Source: Clostridiisalibacter paucivorans DSM 22131 (lineage in GTDB: Bacteria > Bacillota > Clostridia > Tissierellales > Clostridiisalibacteraceae). From it: DNA of 64,000 nucleotides. The notes beneath the pieces were generated by a model. It made no database searches, was not told where the DNA came from, and saw only the letters and a program-made list of their open reading frames with translations. This document shows, piece after piece, positions 61,518 to 64,000 of the stretch. The position numbers and the translations under genes were made by a program. The stretch spans positions 81,039 through 145,038 of the forward strand of contig NZ_JHVL01000002.1 of assembly GCF_000620125.1 (NCBI RefSeq), in the 5' to 3' direction. The number at the start of each line of letters is the position of its first letter. The stretch's first letter is position 1.

Positions 61518-61553
61518 ATAGACGGTCAGTTAGGCGTCTATTTTTTTGTTAGT
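61517..61553 (+). terminator. Terminator of the repressor gene
   Basis: Stem ATAGACG / CGTCTAT with a ten-base loop is followed by TTTTTTT on the plus strand, right after the stop. Confidence 0.85.
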
Positions 61554-61889
61554 GGAAATACACAACACACCATACTGTACTGCACAAATACCTAATTTAT
61601 TTGACTATATTAAATCTAATTCTATCTATTGCCTTTCTATCTATGTTATCTATGCAATAGGTCTATTAAGATATTTAAACCTCTTAAAATTGTATATACG
61701 CAAAATAGATAGTTAATATAGTAGAGATATAATATTACATATAACCAGTCCAAAAATGGATTGGATACTTGAAATATATAAATATAATTGCTATAATAAT
61801 TGTAGAAATACTTTTAGTCGACAATCTACTAATTTTTTACAAATAGTAAACTCTCGACTAAAATTTTCTATATTATGGTAAAATATAAT
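61554..61889. other. Convergent intergenic region between repressor and HTH gene
   Basis: About 340 bases with no gene. It contains an inverted pair CTATTGC / GCAATAG (61626-61661), the 15-base repeat AATAGGTCTATTAAG (61656-61670) and a long hairpin TTTTAGTCGA / TCGACTAAAA (61812-61863) that probably ends the HTH gene at 61890. Confidence 0.55.
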
Positions 61890-62588
61890 TTATTTGAATT
61901 TGTATCTTACCATGTCTTCTAATTCTTTAGCAGAATATTTAGAAGTTCGTTGCTCAAAATTATGGAACTTGGTTTTAACCTTGGCTCTAGTGTTGTTGGC
62001 ACTAGGGCTTTTTCCTTTTTTGATGTCGTGCTTACCGACTTCTAAACTATCTATTCCTTTTATAAGTTCCATTTGCTTTAATATTTTGGTGCAAATAGCA
62101 TTTAAGTAGTTTAATAGATGATTTATTACTGTTCCATGTTCTGTAGCCCTCTTTAGGCATTGTAGGGCTTTTTGGACAATGCTATTATCGTATTTTTTTA
62201 ATAATTTATCCTTAATTGTCTGTACAGTCATATTCTTATTCTTTTCTTTTTTATTAAGTTTGTCCCTATTCTTTGAAGTAGAATTATTGTTATTTTGAAC
62301 TACCCCCTCTAAAATAAAATGATATATATTAGTATCATTCCATTTTTTACCTTGTTTTTTTATTATTCTTTTTTTAATTAATATTACACCCTTTTCTTCT
62401 AATTTTCTTAACCACTTTCTTACAGTATTAGGACACCATCCAGTAGTATCAGATAATGTTGCTATACTAGGGTAACAAGTTTTGTTTTGATTATTCATGA
62501 AATTTCTTAGGACTGCATACATTATATTCTCTTTAATATTTAGTTTTTCTGCTATATGTTTAGGTACAAATAAATTTCCATTAAGCAT
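61890..62588 (-). CDS. HTH_36-type replication/regulatory protein
   Basis: The 232-residue protein begins LNGNLFVPKHIAEKLNIKENIMY and has a winged helix CYPSIATLSDTTGWCPNTVRKWLRKLEEKGVI near residue 40, typical of the HTH_36 family in plasmid and phage replication proteins. The C-terminus is basic. Its start overlaps the integrase stop (TAATG), so the two are translationally coupled. Function as second initiator or as excision partner is unresolved. Confidence 0.75.
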   Translation of the reverse strand: MLNGNLFVPKHIAEKLNIKENIMYAVLRNFMNNQNKTCYPSIATLSDTTGWCPNTVRKWLRKLEEKGVILIKKRIIKKQGKKWNDTNIYHFILEGVVQNNNNSTSKNRDKLNKKEKNKNMTVQTIKDKLLKKYDNSIVQKALQCLKRATEHGTVINHLLNYLNAICTKILKQMELIKGIDSLEVGKHDIKKGKSPSANNTRAKVKTKFHNFEQRTSKYSAKELEDMVRYKFK

Positions 62589-63547
62589 TATCTTCTACCC
62601 CCTTTATTAAGGGTAATGTAATCATCTTTTCCACTAGATGTTATTTGGTCTAGTGTATTTAATTTATCAAAATCATCTACTAAATCCTCTGCAAACATAT
62701 TGACATACTCTTTGACTACATCTAATGTACTGTGTCCTAATATTTTTTGTAATCGGAATATGTCCCCACCTGCTAAAATCCATTTCTTAGCAAATGTATG
62801 TCTAAATAAATGTAAACTTGTTTTAGGTACTCCACGCTTTAAATTATATTTTCTTATTGCCTGTCCTAAACCATTAACAGTTAATTGCTTATTGTAGGCA
62901 TTAGGAAATAAATAGTTATCTAATTCGCTACCTCTATATTGTAAGTATTCTATTAGTATGCGACTTAATTTCTTTGACATCGGAATGATCTGTTGCCTTC
63001 TATTCTTAGTTGTAGTTAAATGGATATAACCACCTTCAAAATCTAAATCCTTTATTTTTAAATTTACAATTGTGTTGGCTCTGTTTCCTGTGGCTAATAG
63101 ATAATTAATAAGAACCCAATTTCTATATTCATTAAATTTACATTTTTTTAAATTAGGTTTCTTTAGTAATATTTCTAACTCTCTATCTGAATATGTTTCT
63201 TTTATTTTTTTCTCTGCTTTTAACATTTTTATTTTAAACTTCTTCATATAATTTAAGTTCATGAAATAATATAGAATTGCCCTTATACCTCTTAGATGTG
63301 TATTTATGGATATGTTATTACAGTTACTTTCTTCCCTTAGATATAATATATAATCGTGTATAGTTCCCTCTGTAATAATATTGATTGGATTATCTTCATT
63401 AAAAAACTCTGTAAATTTATCTACTGTAGTGTTATAATATCTTAATGTAGATGATGATAAATTTCTTACCTTGCAATATCTTATAAAATCTTTAAATCCT
63501 TCTTTAAAACTTTTGTCAGAAAAATCTTTTTGTATATTAATTTTCAT
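62588..63547 (-). CDS. int: Tyrosine-family site-specific integrase
   Basis: From ATG 63547 (behind GGAGG), about 319 residues: an N-terminal SAM-like core-binding domain (FIRYCKVRNLSSSTLRYYN) and the catalytic domain with GNRANTIVNLK (first Arg), TSLHLFRHTFA (HxxR), LGHSTLDVVKEYVNMF (His and nucleophile Tyr). It would insert the element into tRNA-Arg, whose gene is 150 bases away. The coupled HTH gene follows. Confidence 0.96.
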   Translation of the reverse strand: MKINIQKDFSDKSFKEGFKDFIRYCKVRNLSSSTLRYYNTTVDKFTEFFNEDNPINIITEGTIHDYILYLREESNCNNISINTHLRGIRAILYYFMNLNYMKKFKIKMLKAEKKIKETYSDRELEILLKKPNLKKCKFNEYRNWVLINYLLATGNRANTIVNLKIKDLDFEGGYIHLTTTKNRRQQIIPMSKKLSRILIEYLQYRGSELDNYLFPNAYNKQLTVNGLGQAIRKYNLKRGVPKTSLHLFRHTFAKKWILAGGDIFRLQKILGHSTLDVVKEYVNMFAEDLVDDFDKLNTLDQITSSGKDDYITLNKGGRR

Positions 63548-63597
63548 TTTAAAATACCTCCATTTTTCCGACAACAATCATAAAATTGCATATAAAA

Positions 63598-63641
63598 AAG
63601 ACATCGCAATAACTTGTATAAAAATCAAGTAATCACAATGT
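63598..63641 (-). terminator. Terminator between tRNA-Arg and the integrase
   Basis: Minus-strand stem GACATTGTGATTACTTG / CAAGTTATTGCGATGTC is followed by TTTTTT. It is carried by the element and replaces the host terminator now at 47283. Confidence 0.85.
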
Positions 63642-63691
63642 CTATTTTACTGTTTTGGAAATCTCAATCGCTATAAACGTTGAAATTTCAA

Positions 63692-63747
63692 TATCTGGTG
63701 CGCCCAGGAGGATTTGAACCCCCGGCCTTCTGATTCGTAGTCAGACA
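63692..63747. repeat. attR: 56-bp direct repeat in the intact tRNA-Arg gene
   Basis: Exact match to 47312-47367. It spans from just beyond CCA to the anticodon stem, so the element restores the 3' part of the tRNA on integration. Confidence 0.95.
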
Positions 63748-63772
63748 CTCTATCCAGCTGAGCTATAGGCGC
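63696..63772 (-). tRNA. tRNA-Arg (anticodon ACG), integration target
   Basis: The 77-base tRNA has acceptor stem GCGCCTA / TGGGCGC, encoded CCA and anticodon loop CTACGAA giving ACG. Its 3' part lies within attR. The gene is complete, so integration is not harmful. Confidence 0.97.
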
Positions 63773-63786
63773 ATACAAATAATTTT

Positions 63787-63860
63787 TGGAGGCGGCACTC
63801 AGACTCGAACTGAGGATAAAGGATTTGCAGTCCTCTGCCTTACCACTTGGCTATGCCGCC
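63787..63860 (-). tRNA. tRNA-Cys (anticodon GCA)
   Basis: The 74-base tRNA has a fully paired acceptor stem GGCGGCA / TGCCGCC, encoded CCA and anticodon loop CTGCAAA giving GCA. Confidence 0.96.
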
Positions 63861-63904
63861 ATATTTAATTTTTATTTTTATACCTTAATCAGATGATTCT
63901 ACAT

Positions 63905-63986
63905 ACTACTCTACTAAGCGATTCACTCCAAATCATAATAAAGATTTGGGTTCTCTGCTTATGCCTTACCACTTGGCTATGCCGCC
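63905..63986 (-). pseudogene. Degenerate partial tRNA-Cys copy
   Basis: Bases 63962-63986 match the first 25 bases of tRNA-Cys exactly, and a later AAATCTTTAT resembles its anticodon 3' side, but the anticodon, T arm and 3' acceptor strand are lost. It is a broken duplicate. Confidence 0.6.
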
Positions 63987-64000
63987 GTATCTAATTTTTA

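Larger units (their letters stand above)
47312..63747. mobile_element. Integrated capsid-forming phage-satellite-like element
   Basis: A 16.4-kb unit bounded by 56-bp direct repeats in tRNA-Arg. It encodes an integrase, replication-type winged-helix proteins, a repressor switch, a sigma-like protein, and a head module (scaffold, capsid, TerS, TerL, portal, two likely connectors). No tail, tape measure, baseplate, holin, endolysin or head protease gene is visible. The gene set and size match capsid-forming phage-inducible chromosomal islands, which package themselves in their own heads and borrow helper tails. All main reading frames are intact, so it does not look like a decayed prophage. Confidence 0.85.

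Noticed and set aside
47312..63747. Element as a complete prophage or as a decayed prophage
   Set aside because: No tail or lysis genes for a complete phage, but all present frames are intact and the att repeats are perfect, which speaks against decay. Satellite is the better reading.

Overview
The window is strongly AT-rich DNA from a low-GC anaerobic Firmicute, most likely a spore-forming member of the Clostridia/Tissierellia. Supporting signs are the obg-spo0B-rpmA-prp-rplU order, a SpoIVFA-like protein beside minCDE and mreBCD, a clostridial rnfCDGEAB cluster, an [FeFe]-hydrogenase-like gene, and no aerobic respiratory genes. Genus assignment is inference. Almost every gene is on the minus strand.

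Positions 1-20.9 kb hold a conserved cell-growth block: rsfS (partial), yqeK, nadD, yhbY, obgE, a Spo0B-like gene, rpmA-prp-rplU behind an L21 leader and strong promoter, an RNase E/G, two radical-SAM partner genes, a SpoIVFA-like protein, mgsA, minEDC, a very large PBP2, mreDCB, radC, maf and small membrane genes. From 20.5 to 26.6 kb there is a NusG-II protein and the Rnf complex, whose RnfG carries two near-identical FMN-binding units. From 26.9 to 30.6 kb an overlapping operon encodes two HATPase proteins, two DRTGG-like proteins, a PHP protein and a hydrogenase-like protein with H-cluster cysteines but an altered proton-transfer position, which suggests a redox or H2 sensor. From 30.6 to 44.6 kb are a SPOR protein, dinB, a secreted FMN/FAD reductase, a peptide-binding lipoprotein, a nicotinate phosphoribosyltransferase, a lytic transglycosylase, coaE, polA, and an ECF sigma/anti-sigma operon with a visible autoregulatory promoter. 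tRNA-Leu(GAG) and tRNA-Leu(CAA) lie in this part.

From 44.9 to 46.7 kb is a CRISPR array of 21 repeats and 20 spacers with a leader on its right side and no cas genes in the window. A small membrane-protein gene with its own promoter follows.

From 47,312 to 63,747 is an integrated element of about 16.4 kb in the 3' half of tRNA-Arg(ACG), bounded by 56-bp direct repeats. It encodes a tyrosine integrase, winged-helix replication-type proteins, a XRE repressor facing an early promoter covered by three matching operators, a sigma-70-like protein, a scaffold, a major capsid protein, small and large terminase, a portal, and two likely connector proteins. I see no tail, tape-measure, lysis or protease gene. 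This is the layout of a capsid-forming phage satellite (cf-PICI-like) that would make and fill its own heads and borrow tails from a helper phage. It also has a three-gene accessory module, two candidate small RNAs, repeated sites, and three small genes that seem to start with AUU or AUC. tRNA-Arg, tRNA-Cys and a damaged tRNA-Cys copy close the window.
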